Shown here one piece after another: positions 50,362 through 59,696 of a stretch of 64,000 bases of DNA (positions are counted from its first letter, which is position 1; each line of letters begins with the position of its first letter). A program made the position numbers and the translations under genes. The notes beneath the pieces were generated by a model, which was given only the letters and a program-made list of their open reading frames with translations, had not been told where the DNA came from and did not search any database. This stretch comes from Emticicia sp. CRIBPO. GTDB lineage: Bacteria > Bacteroidota > Bacteroidia > Cytophagales > Spirosomataceae. The DNA lies in contig NZ_JAAAKV010000003.1 of assembly GCF_009905725.1 (NCBI RefSeq), positions 400,808 to 464,807 on the forward strand, in the 5' to 3' direction.

Positions 50362-51612
50362 ATGGACAGAGAATTGTCGCAATATACCATTAACAGGAAG
50401 AAAATAAAAAACATAGCGGTTGGTTTAGCCGGCGTGGCCCTGCTGGCAGGAGGAATTTACTACTTTCGCAATTCACTTCAGAGTTCTGTTGAGTCTTCAA
50501 AAATCAGGGTGGCTGTAGTCGAAACCGGCAACGTTGAAAACACGCTGACGGCCACAGGTGAGGTCATCCCGGCTTTTGAGCAAGTCATCACCAGCCCGAT
50601 CCGGGCCAGCATCAAACAGGTGTTTTTTACGCCGGGCTCACAGGTGAAAACGGGGCAGCCTATTGTTTCTCTTGACAAGTCGCTTACTTTAATCGAACTG
50701 GAAAAACTCAAAGACCAGCTGGCCTTAAAACTCAACAGCGTTGATAAACTGAAGATGGATCTCGACAAAAAGATTTATGACGCCGATATAAATGACAGGA
50801 TCAAGTCGCTGACTATCAATCGCCTTAAAGCTGAGCTGGAAGATATCAAAAGACTTCAGAAAGTAGGAGGCAGAACACAGGAAGATGTGACCAAAGCCGA
50901 GAACAACCTGAAAATAGCCGAGTATGAAAAAGCCCAGCTTGAAAACGAACTGGCTTATAACCGTAAATCGGTAGGGGCGAATGTGAGGGAGTCACAACTG
51001 AACGCCCAGATCGAAAGCAAGAACCTGAAAGAAATGGAGCATAAACTCAAAATGGCAGACATCGTCGCAGACCGCTCCGGGGTGCTGACCTGGGTTAACG
51101 ACAAAATCGGGACCGCCGTCAATGAGGGAGAAATGCTGGCCAGGCTGGCCGATCTGGGCAGTTTTCGCATCGAAGGCTCATGCTCGGATGTTTATGCAGA
51201 CCAGCTGAAAGTCGGCTTACCGGTGATCGTCAGAATCAATGAAACCGATCTGAGGGGCATGGTTACCCAGATCAAGCCTTCGGTGGAGAACGGGATCATG
51301 CAGTTCTCTGTCCAGCTGGATGACAACAGGAATGCGGCTTTAAGGCCCAATATGAAGGTAGAAGTGTTTATTGTTACGAAGAGGGTTGAAAAAGCCGTCA
51401 GGGTGATGAACGGGCCTGCATTCAATGGTAAAAGGAAGACCTATGTATTTGTGTTGGAAAACGGTGTCGGCAAACGCAGGGAGGTGGAAACCGGACTTTC
51501 AAGCTTTGATTTTGTAGAGATCAAAAGTGGTTTACAACCCGGCGAGAAAGTGATCGTATCGGATCTGAGTCAGTTTGAGCATCTTAACGAGATCAGGATA
51601 AACCAGAAATAA
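50362..51612 (+). CDS. MacA/HlyD-type periplasmic adaptor (membrane fusion protein)
   Basis: 416 residues. A short cytoplasmic start is followed by one membrane helix (about 17-35), a lipoyl-like domain, a long coiled coil (about 95-230) and a beta-barrel/membrane-proximal region. It is the MFP of a tripartite exporter: it links the inner-membrane ABC complex to TolC. It opens the most complete export operon in the window, followed by TolC (51623), ATPase (53087) and two one-module permeases (53840, 55147), and is read from a sigma-54 promoter. Confidence 0.92.
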   Translation: MDRELSQYTINRKKIKNIAVGLAGVALLAGGIYYFRNSLQSSVESSKIRVAVVETGNVENTLTATGEVIPAFEQVITSPIRASIKQVFFTPGSQVKTGQPIVSLDKSLTLIELEKLKDQLALKLNSVDKLKMDLDKKIYDADINDRIKSLTINRLKAELEDIKRLQKVGGRTQEDVTKAENNLKIAEYEKAQLENELAYNRKSVGANVRESQLNAQIESKNLKEMEHKLKMADIVADRSGVLTWVNDKIGTAVNEGEMLARLADLGSFRIEGSCSDVYADQLKVGLPVIVRINETDLRGMVTQIKPSVENGIMQFSVQLDDNRNAALRPNMKVEVFIVTKRVEKAVRVMNGPAFNGKRKTYVFVLENGVGKRREVETGLSSFDFVEIKSGLQPGEKVIVSDLSQFEHLNEIRINQK

Positions 51613-51622
51613 CCTACACCTT

Positions 51623-53071
51623 ATGAAAAAGCTATATCTCCTTTTTAACCTGGTCCTGCTGATTTCTTTCGCTCAGGCACAAAAGAATGAACTTACCCTG
51701 GAACAAGCCGTTTTGATGGCCAGGGACAAGTCGATTGCCTCCAAACAGGCTTCGACTCAAAAACAAACCGATTACTGGCGGTGGCGGACTTTCGCGTCGG
51801 ATTTTAAGCCGCAACTGAGCCTGAACGGCTCTTTACCGAGCTTTACCAGGTCATTTATTGAAGTAAGACAACCGGACGGAACCGTGGCTTTTCAGTCGGT
51901 CTCCAACAACAACTCTTCTCTGAATCTGTCGCTGAGCCAGAGTATTTCCAAAACCGGCGGAACCGTCTTTGTGCAAAAGCAGATCCAGAGGTTTGATGAT
52001 TTTGATCGCAAAACGACCCTTTACAACGGCGTTCCTCTCGCTTTCGGGCTTTCTCAACCCCTTTTCAGGTTTAACCAGATGAGATGGGACAAGAAGATAG
52101 AGCCGCTGAAATATAATGAAAGCCTTCAGAACTACCTGGAATCAATGGAACAGGTGGCCATGAATGTAAGCAGCTATTATTTTGACCTGCTGGTGGCCCA
52201 GGTCAACCACCAGATTGCAGAAAAGAACCTCAAAAACAACGATACACTTTACAAAATAGCCCAGGAAAGACTGGTTTTGGGTAAAATATCGCAGAATGAC
52301 CTTCTCCAGCTCAGGCTGACCGTGCTGAACGCTCAGAAAGACCTTGCCTCAGCCCGGCAGGAGGTGGAGGTGTCTATGCTGCAGCTGAAGTCTTTTATCG
52401 GTTACAGGGACGAGACAAGGCTGGACCTCGCTATCCCGTTTCAGATCAGGGAGTTCAATGTAGATGTCAGAAAAGCCATTAATGAAGCCTTTAAAAACCG
52501 GGCAGACGCCATCGCATTCCGCAGGAAGATGCTGGAATCAGAAAGAGACCTGAACAAGGCCAAGGCAGAAAACGGGCTCAACGCTTCATTGAACATGGCT
52601 TTCGGCTTATCGAACAGAGGCAACAGACCGCTGGATGTTTACCGTAACCCACAAGACAGGGAGTTTGTGGAGATACAGTTCAATTTACCGATCATGGACT
52701 GGGGCAGGTCAAAATCAAGGACCGAAACGGCCAAAGCCAACCTGGAACTGACCAGGCAGACGGTGGAGCAGGAAAAACTGACTTTTGAGCAGGAAATTTA
52801 TACCCAGGTGGCTTTGTTTGACATGTTGCAGAGCCAGGTGAAACTGACCGCCGAAACCGATCAGATAGCTGCCACGAGGTACCAGATTGCCCAGGACAGG
52901 TTTATCCTGAGCGACCTCAGCATTACGGACCTGGGTATTGCCCTGCAGGAAAAAGACAGGGCCAAAAGAGATTATATTGTGGCTTTGAGAGATTACTGGC
53001 GGGCCTATTATACCTTAAGATATTTAACACTTTACGATTTTGAAACAAATCAGACTCTGGATAAAAATTAA
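51623..53071 (+). CDS. TolC-family outer-membrane efflux protein
   Basis: 482 residues, starting ten bases after the adaptor stop. The signal peptide ends at FAQAQ (residue 20). The remainder has the long heptad helices of TolC proteins in two repeated halves. It is the outer-membrane channel of this operon and about 50 residues longer than the one at 32425. There is no evidence of the periplasmic extra domains of some TolC forms. Confidence 0.9.
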   Translation: MKKLYLLFNLVLLISFAQAQKNELTLEQAVLMARDKSIASKQASTQKQTDYWRWRTFASDFKPQLSLNGSLPSFTRSFIEVRQPDGTVAFQSVSNNNSSLNLSLSQSISKTGGTVFVQKQIQRFDDFDRKTTLYNGVPLAFGLSQPLFRFNQMRWDKKIEPLKYNESLQNYLESMEQVAMNVSSYYFDLLVAQVNHQIAEKNLKNNDTLYKIAQERLVLGKISQNDLLQLRLTVLNAQKDLASARQEVEVSMLQLKSFIGYRDETRLDLAIPFQIREFNVDVRKAINEAFKNRADAIAFRRKMLESERDLNKAKAENGLNASLNMAFGLSNRGNRPLDVYRNPQDREFVEIQFNLPIMDWGRSKSRTETAKANLELTRQTVEQEKLTFEQEIYTQVALFDMLQSQVKLTAETDQIAATRYQIAQDRFILSDLSITDLGIALQEKDRAKRDYIVALRDYWRAYYTLRYLTLYDFETNQTLDKN

Positions 53072-53086
53072 AACAATAAACAAATT

Positions 53087-53749
53087 ATGATAAAGCTAAC
53101 AAACATTGAGAAGGTTTACCGGACAAGTACGATTGAGACGCTGGCTCTCAACAACATCAACATCGACATCAAAAAAGGAGACTTTGTGTCTATCATGGGG
53201 CCGTCTGGATGCGGAAAAAGTACGCTGCTGAATGTCATGGGGCTTTTGGATGAGCCCTCTTCCGGCTCCGTTGAAATCGGCGGACAGCAAGTCGGGAAAT
53301 ACAGGGACAAGGAGCTGGCTCATCTGAGAAACCAGAAGATCGGTTTCATTTTTCAGAGTTTTCACCTGATCAACGACCTGAGTGTGATCGACAACGTTGA
53401 AATACCTTTGCTTTACAGGCCTTCAACCAACAAAAGCCGCAGGGACGCTGCCCGCGAAGCCCTTGAAAAAGTAGGTCTGAGCAACAGGATGAAGCATTTT
53501 CCGACCCAGCTTTCGGGGGGGCAAAAACAAAGGGTGGCGATTGCAAGAGCCATAGTAGGCAATCCGGAAATTATCCTGGCAGATGAGCCGACAGGTAACC
53601 TGGACAGTGCCATGGGAAATGAAATCCTGAACATCCTGCTTCAGTTGAACGCCGAAGGCAGCACCATCATCATGGTTACCCACGATGAAAGCATGGCCAA
53701 AAAGACCCATCGCCTCATCCGCCTCTTTGACGGCTCACAGGTGTCCTGA
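53087..53749 (+). CDS. ABC transporter ATP-binding protein (MacB/LolD type)
   Basis: 220 residues, 15 bp after TolC. Walker [10 protein letters not shown] is at 38-46, the Q-loop is IFQSFHL, the signature [14 protein letters not shown] is canonical, Walker B is [10 protein letters not shown] and the H-loop is THDE. It drives the two adjacent permeases and could serve others. The other ATPase (31734) has a Leu in the signature and may work differently. Both ATPases share length and layout, so they are paralogues. Confidence 0.95.
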   Translation: MIKLTNIEKVYRTSTIETLALNNINIDIKKGDFVSIMGPSGCGKSTLLNVMGLLDEPSSGSVEIGGQQVGKYRDKELAHLRNQKIGFIFQSFHLINDLSVIDNVEIPLLYRPSTNKSRRDAAREALEKVGLSNRMKHFPTQLSGGQKQRVAIARAIVGNPEIILADEPTGNLDSAMGNEILNILLQLNAEGSTIIMVTHDESMAKKTHRLIRLFDGSQVS

Positions 53750-53839
53750 TTACAATAAAATTTCAACCGGATTGAAAAAGAAATGAAAGGATCCTGATAT
53801 TCCGTCATTGAGTCATTCAATCATTCAAAATTAACTATT

Positions 53840-55084
53840 ATGATACTCAATTATATAAAAATCGCCTGGAAAGTCCTCCTGAGGCACCCGTTCTATACCT
53901 TTATCACCCTGTTCGGGATTACCATGACTCTGACCGTGCTGATGGTGCTTACTTCATTCCTGGACCACCTCGTCGGGAATCATTATCCTGAAGAAAACAG
54001 AGGAAGATCGCTTTATATCTGGAACATGACCCAGCAGGATTCGTCCGGGACCTCGATGCAAAGCGGGCCCATGTCCTACAAATTTCTGACACAGTTTGTT
54101 AAAACGCTCAAAACCCCGGAAAGAGTAGGCATCTGTTCGATGAGCACTGCAGCCAACACCTATGTTAACGGGAAGAGGATCAAAGTCAGCACCAAATATT
54201 GTGACCCCGATTTCTGGAAAGTGGCCACATTCGAGTTCCTGGAAGGGAAGCCCTTTAACGAACAGAATATTGCCAACGGCGACAAAGTAGCGGTTATCAC
54301 CGACCTCGTCAAGAGAGAGTACTTTGAAAACGAAAACGAACCCGCTGTAGGCAAGGTCATTGAAATTGAAAATGAGAAGTACAAGGTGATCGGCGTGGTG
54401 AAATCAAGCCCTGTAACGCGTTTTATGACCTATTCTGAAGTGTTTTTTCCTTACAATATGCCCAAAAGTAATTTTCAGAGCAAATGGTTCAGAGGGAACT
54501 TCTATGCTATTGTGCTGGCAAAGAACACATCTGATATGCCGAAAATACAGGAGGAATTTAATGATGTAATTGCCAGGTTTCCATTGCCCGCTAATGAAGA
54601 CGGCTTTAAATACTCCGTACTCGAAGTAACCGCAGAAAAATACGTCGACAACATGGTGAAACCCCTGCTCCGTACGACGGTCGGTAACACATTTTACATC
54701 ATTGTAGCATTGGTGATGCTGATGCTTATGGGGTTGCCGGCTATCAACCTGATCAACCTGAACGTCAGCCGGATTATGGAAAGGGCCTCGGAGATCGGCA
54801 TAAGAAAGGCATTTGGTGCCCCGGTGAAGACTCTCGCCTGGCAGTTTATCGTAGAGAACATCTTCATTACCCTCATAGGCGGGTTCCTGGCCCTGATCCT
54901 TACTTTCATTTTCATCATGATTTTCAATGGAAGCGGTCTCATACTGCATGCCGACCTGACGATTAACTTCTATGTATTCGGAGTCAGTCTGGTGGTCTGT
55001 TTCGTTTTTGGTTTGCTGTCAGGAGTGGTGCCGGCTTTCAGGATGTCAAAAATGAAGGTGATTGATGCCCTCAAAAGTGCATAA
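53840..55084 (+). CDS. ABC transporter permease, MacB/FtsX family (single module)
   Basis: 414 residues with one MacB_PCD plus FtsX unit: the first helix (about 20-42), a periplasmic domain (about 50-270), and three C-terminal helices around 283-405 with SEIGIRKAFGAPVK between helices two and three. It is half the length of the large permeases elsewhere in the window, which supports the idea that those arose by fusion of two such units. It pairs with 55147-56313 as a hetero-dimer. The start MILNYIKIAWKVLL is close to the large permeases. Confidence 0.92.
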   Translation: MILNYIKIAWKVLLRHPFYTFITLFGITMTLTVLMVLTSFLDHLVGNHYPEENRGRSLYIWNMTQQDSSGTSMQSGPMSYKFLTQFVKTLKTPERVGICSMSTAANTYVNGKRIKVSTKYCDPDFWKVATFEFLEGKPFNEQNIANGDKVAVITDLVKREYFENENEPAVGKVIEIENEKYKVIGVVKSSPVTRFMTYSEVFFPYNMPKSNFQSKWFRGNFYAIVLAKNTSDMPKIQEEFNDVIARFPLPANEDGFKYSVLEVTAEKYVDNMVKPLLRTTVGNTFYIIVALVMLMLMGLPAINLINLNVSRIMERASEIGIRKAFGAPVKTLAWQFIVENIFITLIGGFLALILTFIFIMIFNGSGLILHADLTINFYVFGVSLVVCFVFGLLSGVVPAFRMSKMKVIDALKSA

Positions 55085-55146
55085 GAAATTTTAAATAAAA
55101 AATTAACTGTTGGCGGTGAGTAACCGCTAATTAAAAATAAAGAATC

Positions 55147-56313
55147 ATGATACGACACCTGATTAAACTGATATGGAATAAAAAAAGGAGCCATACGCTG
55201 CTGATCGTCGAGATACTGGCTTCATTTCTGGTGCTGTTCGGGGTGATGAGCCTCGTTACCTATAATATGGGGAATTATCTCAAACCCATTGGTTTTGAGT
55301 ATGAAAAGATCTGGACGATAAACTTCAGCAGCAACCAGGACACTACTGATGTGGCGGGGAAAATGAACCTGCTGTATCGCAAAGTGGCCGGTTACAACGA
55401 GGTGGAATCGGCCACCAGGATGTCCGGGAATTCCCCTTTCTCGTTCAGCAACAGCAACACGGGCATCTCATACAAGAAAACTCATACCATGTCTGATATT
55501 TATAACACGGATGAGCATTTTGCCAAGACACTGGGTCTGAACCTGATCCAGGGCAAATGGTATGGCAGAGAAGACAGGGTAGCAAAAAATACGCCGGTGG
55601 TGATCAACCGGGCCACGAGAGACGCCTTATTTGGAACGGAAAACCCGGTAGGAAAGGTATTTGACAGCGAGAATGAAGACAAGTGGAGGATTGTGGGTGT
55701 GGTAGACTATTTTAAAGGTAAAGGAGAGTATACTGCTGATAAACCCGCTATTTTTGTGCTGATGGATGGCAAGAGTGGTTGGGAAAAGACCATTCTGGCC
55801 AAAGTAAAGCCGGGTACAGATGCCAATTTTGAGGCAAAAATGATCAGGGAGCTGGGGGCGATGGCGAAAGACTGGACCGTTGAAGTCACTTACATGTCGG
55901 ATCAGAGGGTAAATCAGCACAATTTTTCTCTCGTGCCGATGATCATTTTCCTGATCATCTCAGTATTTTTGCTGATCAATGTAGCCATGGGACTGTTTGG
56001 TATCCTCAATCTCAACATCGCCAGACGCAGGGAAGAGATAGGGGTAAGGAGGGCACTCGGAGCTACCGAAGGTAGTATTAAAAGCCAATTTGTCGGTGAA
56101 ATGTGGGTAATCGCAGCTTTTGGTATTTTTATCGGTCTGTTGTTTGCCGTTCAGTTTCCGATTATGAGTATTTTTGACCTCGATCCGGTGATATACATCA
56201 TCGCCATCTTGCTTTCGGTCTTTATTATTTTCCTGATCGTAACGCTTTGTTCCTATTATCCGAGCCGGCAGGCCGCGAAGATACAACCGGCCATGGCATT
56301 GCATGAGGAGTGA
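55147..56313 (+). CDS. ABC transporter permease, MacB/FtsX family (single module)
   Basis: 388 residues with the same one-module plan: helix one (about 19-39), a shorter periplasmic domain (about 45-255), and C-terminal helices (about 265-380) with EEIGVRRALGATEG. The C-terminal tail (IQPAMALHEE) differs from the large permeases. It follows the other permease after 62 bp, and a short hairpin (GCGGT/ACCGC) lies in the gap. It would be the second half of a MacB-like heterodimer. Confidence 0.92.
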   Translation: MIRHLIKLIWNKKRSHTLLIVEILASFLVLFGVMSLVTYNMGNYLKPIGFEYEKIWTINFSSNQDTTDVAGKMNLLYRKVAGYNEVESATRMSGNSPFSFSNSNTGISYKKTHTMSDIYNTDEHFAKTLGLNLIQGKWYGREDRVAKNTPVVINRATRDALFGTENPVGKVFDSENEDKWRIVGVVDYFKGKGEYTADKPAIFVLMDGKSGWEKTILAKVKPGTDANFEAKMIRELGAMAKDWTVEVTYMSDQRVNQHNFSLVPMIIFLIISVFLLINVAMGLFGILNLNIARRREEIGVRRALGATEGSIKSQFVGEMWVIAAFGIFIGLLFAVQFPIMSIFDLDPVIYIIAILLSVFIIFLIVTLCSYYPSRQAAKIQPAMALHEE

Positions 56314-56418
56314 TTATTGGCTTAAAAGCGGTAAGGTATAAGCGATAAGATCTTTTCCTTAGTTGTGATAGTTGAGGAAGGATGATTGAATAATAGGGCT
56401 GATCAAATAAGAAAAATC

Positions 56419-56470
56419 CTGGCCTTCAGGCCAGAAAACCCTGATCCCTTTGCCCCGGCCTTCGGGCCGG
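56419..56470. repeat. Two tetraloop-type hairpins before the sigma-54 activator gene
   Basis: The first (56419-56434) is CTGGCC-TTCA-GGCCAG. The second (56455-56470) is CCGGCC-TTCG-GGCCGG with a UUCG-type loop. They lie between the permease operon and the activator gene. Neither is followed by a T-run, so they are more likely dispersed palindromes than terminators. Read-through into the regulator is possible. Confidence 0.6.
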
Positions 56471-56542
56471 AAATAAAATAGTTGAATATTAATTGATAAA
56501 AAAAGCTTACAGCTTAAGGCTTATGGCTTGAAGCTAAAAAAC

Positions 56543-57919
56543 ATGTCCAGAATACTGATCATAGATGACGATGTAGCCGTGCAGGCTTCGCTTACCCTGT
56601 TGCTGAAACAGGATGGCTTCCAGGTGAAGACCACTTCTTCGCCGGTGCTGGCTATGGATATCATTCAGGATTACAAACCTGAACTCATTATTCTGGACCT
56701 GAATTTTTCGATAGAGACCTCGGGTGATGAGGGGATGAAAACCCTGAAAATCATTCGTAAGGCTCATCCAAATGTTCAGGTTATTTTGCTGACCGGGTGG
56801 GGTACCATCGACCTGGCCGTAGAAGGGATGAAAATCGGGGCAAAAGATTTCATTACCAAGCCATGGCAAAATGATTATCTGTTGCAATCTATCAAAACGA
56901 CGCTTAATTTGTCTCAGCAGACACCGCAGTCTGCCGACAGGCAAAAGCTGGATGAGAAATATGATTTTAACCATATCGTAGGGCAGGACCCTCAGTTGCT
57001 GTCTATCCTGGAGACGATCGGGAGGGTGGCGGTGACCGAGGCTCCGGTATTGATTACGGGAGAAAGCGGTACAGGAAAGGAATTGATTGCAGAGGCCATT
57101 CATCAGAACAGCAAACGTAAAAACAAGCCGTTTGTGAAAGTCAACCTCGGAGGGGTATCATCCACTTTATTTGAAAGCGAACTTTTCGGTCACACCCGCG
57201 GAGCATTTACCGATGCCAAGTCGGACAGGATTGGCCGGTTTGAGCTGGCGAATAAAGGCACTATTTTCCTGGACGAAATCGGCGATTTGGATTTGTCAAG
57301 CCAGGTTAAGTTGCTGAGGGTGTTGCAGGACCGTACTTTTGAGCCTCTTGGAAGCAGCAAAAGCAAGACGGTAGACGTGAGGATCATCTGTGCTACGAAC
57401 AGGAACCTGGAAGAAATGGTCAGCAAAAACACTTTCAGAGAGGATTTGCTATACAGGATCAACCTGATTACCGTTAAACTTCCGCCTCTGAGAGAGCGGC
57501 CTGAAGATATTTCTGCTCTGGCGGTTTCGTTTGTAAACAATCTTAAAACAATTTACGAAAGGCCGCAACTGCGGATCAGCTCCAAGGCCATTCACTGGCT
57601 CAGGAGTTTGTCATTGCCGGGCAACATCCGTCAGCTGAAAAACCTGGTGGAGAAAACGGTTTTACTGACACCCGATGATGAACTGCAGATCCATGATTTT
57701 GAAAAGAACATCACGGGAGGCACCAGTGCGGCTGCATTGAGAGCCTTGCCGGAAGTGGGCACCATGACGCTGGAAGAAATGGAATTCCAGATGATCAAAA
57801 GAGCGATGGAGTTTCACCAGTACAAAGTCTCGAAGGTAGCCCGTTCACTCGGCATTACCCGTTTCGCTCTGTACAGGCGACTCGAAAAGTTCGAAATACC
57901 CTATCATCCTGAAAATTAA
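56543..57919 (+). CDS. Sigma-54-dependent response regulator (NtrC/AtoC type)
   Basis: 458 residues from the ATG at 56543 (a TTG at 56528 is a weaker alternative). The receiver (1-120) has acidic pocket DDD and phospho-acceptor Asp52 in LDLNFS. The AAA+ domain (about 145-380) has Walker A GESGTGKE (173-180), a GAFTDA loop (220-225) and Walker B IFLDEI. The C-terminal Fis-type helix-turn-helix (about 428-453) has SKVARSLGITRFALYRRLEKF. The loop is GAFTDA rather than GAFTGA, a form I recall from Bacteroidota members. The tandem dyads upstream of the five sigma-54 promoters in this window are its likely targets. Confidence 0.95.
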   Translation: MSRILIIDDDVAVQASLTLLLKQDGFQVKTTSSPVLAMDIIQDYKPELIILDLNFSIETSGDEGMKTLKIIRKAHPNVQVILLTGWGTIDLAVEGMKIGAKDFITKPWQNDYLLQSIKTTLNLSQQTPQSADRQKLDEKYDFNHIVGQDPQLLSILETIGRVAVTEAPVLITGESGTGKELIAEAIHQNSKRKNKPFVKVNLGGVSSTLFESELFGHTRGAFTDAKSDRIGRFELANKGTIFLDEIGDLDLSSQVKLLRVLQDRTFEPLGSSKSKTVDVRIICATNRNLEEMVSKNTFREDLLYRINLITVKLPPLRERPEDISALAVSFVNNLKTIYERPQLRISSKAIHWLRSLSLPGNIRQLKNLVEKTVLLTPDDELQIHDFEKNITGGTSAAALRALPEVGTMTLEEMEFQMIKRAMEFHQYKVSKVARSLGITRFALYRRLEKFEIPYHPEN

Positions 57920-57923
57920 TCTC

Positions 57924-59198
57924 TTGTCACTCAGAACCAAATACATCACTTTTGTAGTCATCGTTCATGCGGTGATCATCTTTCTCATCTTCTGGCTTCT
58001 GAAGGAAGAAAAACTCTATTTTATCCTGTCGGAAGTGCTGGTGCTGATTTCACTGCTCATTGCGATTCAGCTCTATCATGACTTTATTCAGCCGCTTAAG
58101 TTCCTGATGACCGGCATTGAAGCCATCCGTGACCGCGATTTTACGGTTAAGTTCAGGAAAGTAGGCAAACTCGAAATGGACCAGCTAATTGATGTCTACA
58201 ATGCCATGATCGAGCAATTGAGAGCCGAAAGAACGCAGGTGCTGGAGCAACATTATTTCCTGGACAAACTGATACAGGCGTCGCCCATTGCAGTGATTAT
58301 CCTGGATTTCGACAATAACATCACCAACCTGAATCCGAAGGCCAGGGAGCTTTTCCATTTCAAAGACAATGCTTTTCTGAACAGACCACTTGTAAACGTG
58401 GAGCATCCGATTGTCTCGCACCTGATAAGTGTTGAAAACGGAGAATCAAAAACGGTACAGATCAACGGGGTTGAAACTTATAAAATCCAGCGGTCGTTTT
58501 TCCTGGACAGGGGTTTTTCAAGACCTTTCCTGATGGTGGAGGAGCTGACGGCCGAAATTATGGAAACTGAGAAGAAAGCCTACGGAAAGGTGATCCGGAT
58601 GATGGCCCATGAGATCAATAACTCGATCGGGGCCGTGAATTCTATCCTGAATGTGACCAGGAGCCACGTCAAAGATCCAGATCTGTCGGAAGCCCTGACG
58701 ATTGCTACTGAAAGGAATGACAAGCTGAATCATTTTATGCGTCGATTTGCAGACATTGTCAGGCTGCCGTTGCCTAACAAAGAGGCCGGAGATGTCATTA
58801 TACTTACCGACAATATCGTGCAGCTTATGTCCGTCCAGGCCCGGGCGAAAGGGTTGAACCTGACGTTAATTAAGAATGCTAAGCACGTGAACAGGCAGAT
58901 CGATACGGAACAAATGGAGCAGGTTTTGGTCAATATCATCAAAAATGCCATTGAAGCCTGTGTTCCCGGCCGGGAAATCATCGTGGAAGCAGATACGACA
59001 AGCCTATTGATCCGGAACAACGGAGCCCCTATTCCTGAAGAAGTGGAACAGCGGCTGTTTACTCCGTTTTTCAGCAGTAAACCCGAAGGCCAGGGGATCG
59101 GCCTCACACTTATCCGCGACATCCTGATGAACCACGGATTCACTTTCTCTCTCAAAACAGAAGAAGGCGGCTGGACAGTGTTCAGGATTAACTGGTAG
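57924..59198 (+). CDS. Sensor histidine kinase partner of the sigma-54 activator
   Basis: 424 residues from a TTG start (57924), five bases after the regulator stop; no closer ATG exists. Two adjacent membrane helices (about 8-27 and 33-50) leave almost no periplasmic loop, so it may sense changes in or at the membrane. A HAMP-like linker (about 52-105), a PAS domain (about 113-200), a HisKA domain with His229 in MMAHEINNSIG and a HATPase_c domain follow. In this architecture the kinase would phosphorylate Asp52 of the regulator. Confidence 0.92.
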   Translation: MSLRTKYITFVVIVHAVIIFLIFWLLKEEKLYFILSEVLVLISLLIAIQLYHDFIQPLKFLMTGIEAIRDRDFTVKFRKVGKLEMDQLIDVYNAMIEQLRAERTQVLEQHYFLDKLIQASPIAVIILDFDNNITNLNPKARELFHFKDNAFLNRPLVNVEHPIVSHLISVENGESKTVQINGVETYKIQRSFFLDRGFSRPFLMVEELTAEIMETEKKAYGKVIRMMAHEINNSIGAVNSILNVTRSHVKDPDLSEALTIATERNDKLNHFMRRFADIVRLPLPNKEAGDVIILTDNIVQLMSVQARAKGLNLTLIKNAKHVNRQIDTEQMEQVLVNIIKNAIEACVPGREIIVEADTTSLLIRNNGAPIPEEVEQRLFTPFFSSKPEGQGIGLTLIRDILMNHGFTFSLKTEEGGWTVFRINW

Positions 59199-59221
59199 CT
59201 GGAGGAATGGTCAGTATAGTC

Positions 59222-59426
59222 TCAGGGAAAGTTTTTATAAATATCCTTCCGATGGTCAAATGTTACAAAATATAATGTTTGATCATCTTCCTCCCATTTA
59301 AGCCCAATGCGGTAGTTCCCTGTTCGTATCCTGTAATAATGTGTAGCCTTTTAACTTTTTTAGATTAGGCAGATTATCAAAATTGTTGGATTGTTCAGAG
59401 AAACTATTTTTAAAAGCAATTTTCAT
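59222..59426 (-). pseudogene. Degenerate RelE/ParE-type toxin (frameshifted, internally shortened)
   Basis: The start overlaps the antitoxin stop as ATGA. The first 28 codons give MKIAFKNSFSEQSNNF and then NLPNLKKLKGY, a RelE-like start joined to the downstream LPNLKKLKGY block, as if the middle helix region were deleted. At about 59340-59347 the frame shifts by one base. In the shifted frame the sequence reads HYYRIRTGNYRIGL, then FVTFDHRKDIYKNFP and a stop at 59222, which is a RelE/ParE C-terminus. The span is 205 bases, not a multiple of three. A sequencing error could explain the frameshift but not the missing helix. Confidence 0.7.
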
Positions 59427-59629
59427 TTTTTTCCTAATGCTTTTAAAACATCTTCTTTTTTAACAGTTTGCGTTTTCATCCCCTTTTCTATCTCTGTGGC
59501 AAGAATATGATCTTCCCATTGTGCATCAGTTATTTTATGTGCTTTTATCCCTAGCTTTTCGGCAAGAGCGATAATAAGCTTAATATTTTGTGATGAATTA
59601 CCTTCTAAAACAATTGCACTCATATACAT
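59423..59629 (-). CDS. Antitoxin-like small protein next to a decayed RelE-type toxin
   Basis: 68 residues. An early strand-helix segment (NIKLIIALAEKLGIKAHKI) is followed by a Glu/Lys-rich helical C-terminus (EDVLKALGKK), as in small antitoxins of Bacteroidota RelE/ParE pairs. Met3 (59623) is an alternative start. It overlaps the toxin start by four bases (ATGA), the usual coupling of such pairs. With the toxin broken it may be kept as a solitary regulator or be drifting. Confidence 0.65.
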   Translation of the reverse strand: MYMSAIVLEGNSSQNIKLIIALAEKLGIKAHKITDAQWEDHILATEIEKGMKTQTVKKEDVLKALGKK

Positions 59630-59696
59630 TTATTTTTTTACAAAAAAACAAAAAAGTAATAAATACAAGGATACTTTCGAAACTTTAATGATTAAT

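Noticed and set aside
55085-55146. A further sigma-54 promoter (TTGGCG near 55110)
   Set aside because: There is no second element at the right spacing and no upstream dyad. The GCGGT/ACCGC pair there is a small hairpin between two co-transcribed permeases.
56314-56542. A sigma-54 promoter for the activator gene itself (TTGGCT near 56322)
   Set aside because: The GG-N10-GC spacing is wrong and no TGTYCG dyad lies upstream.
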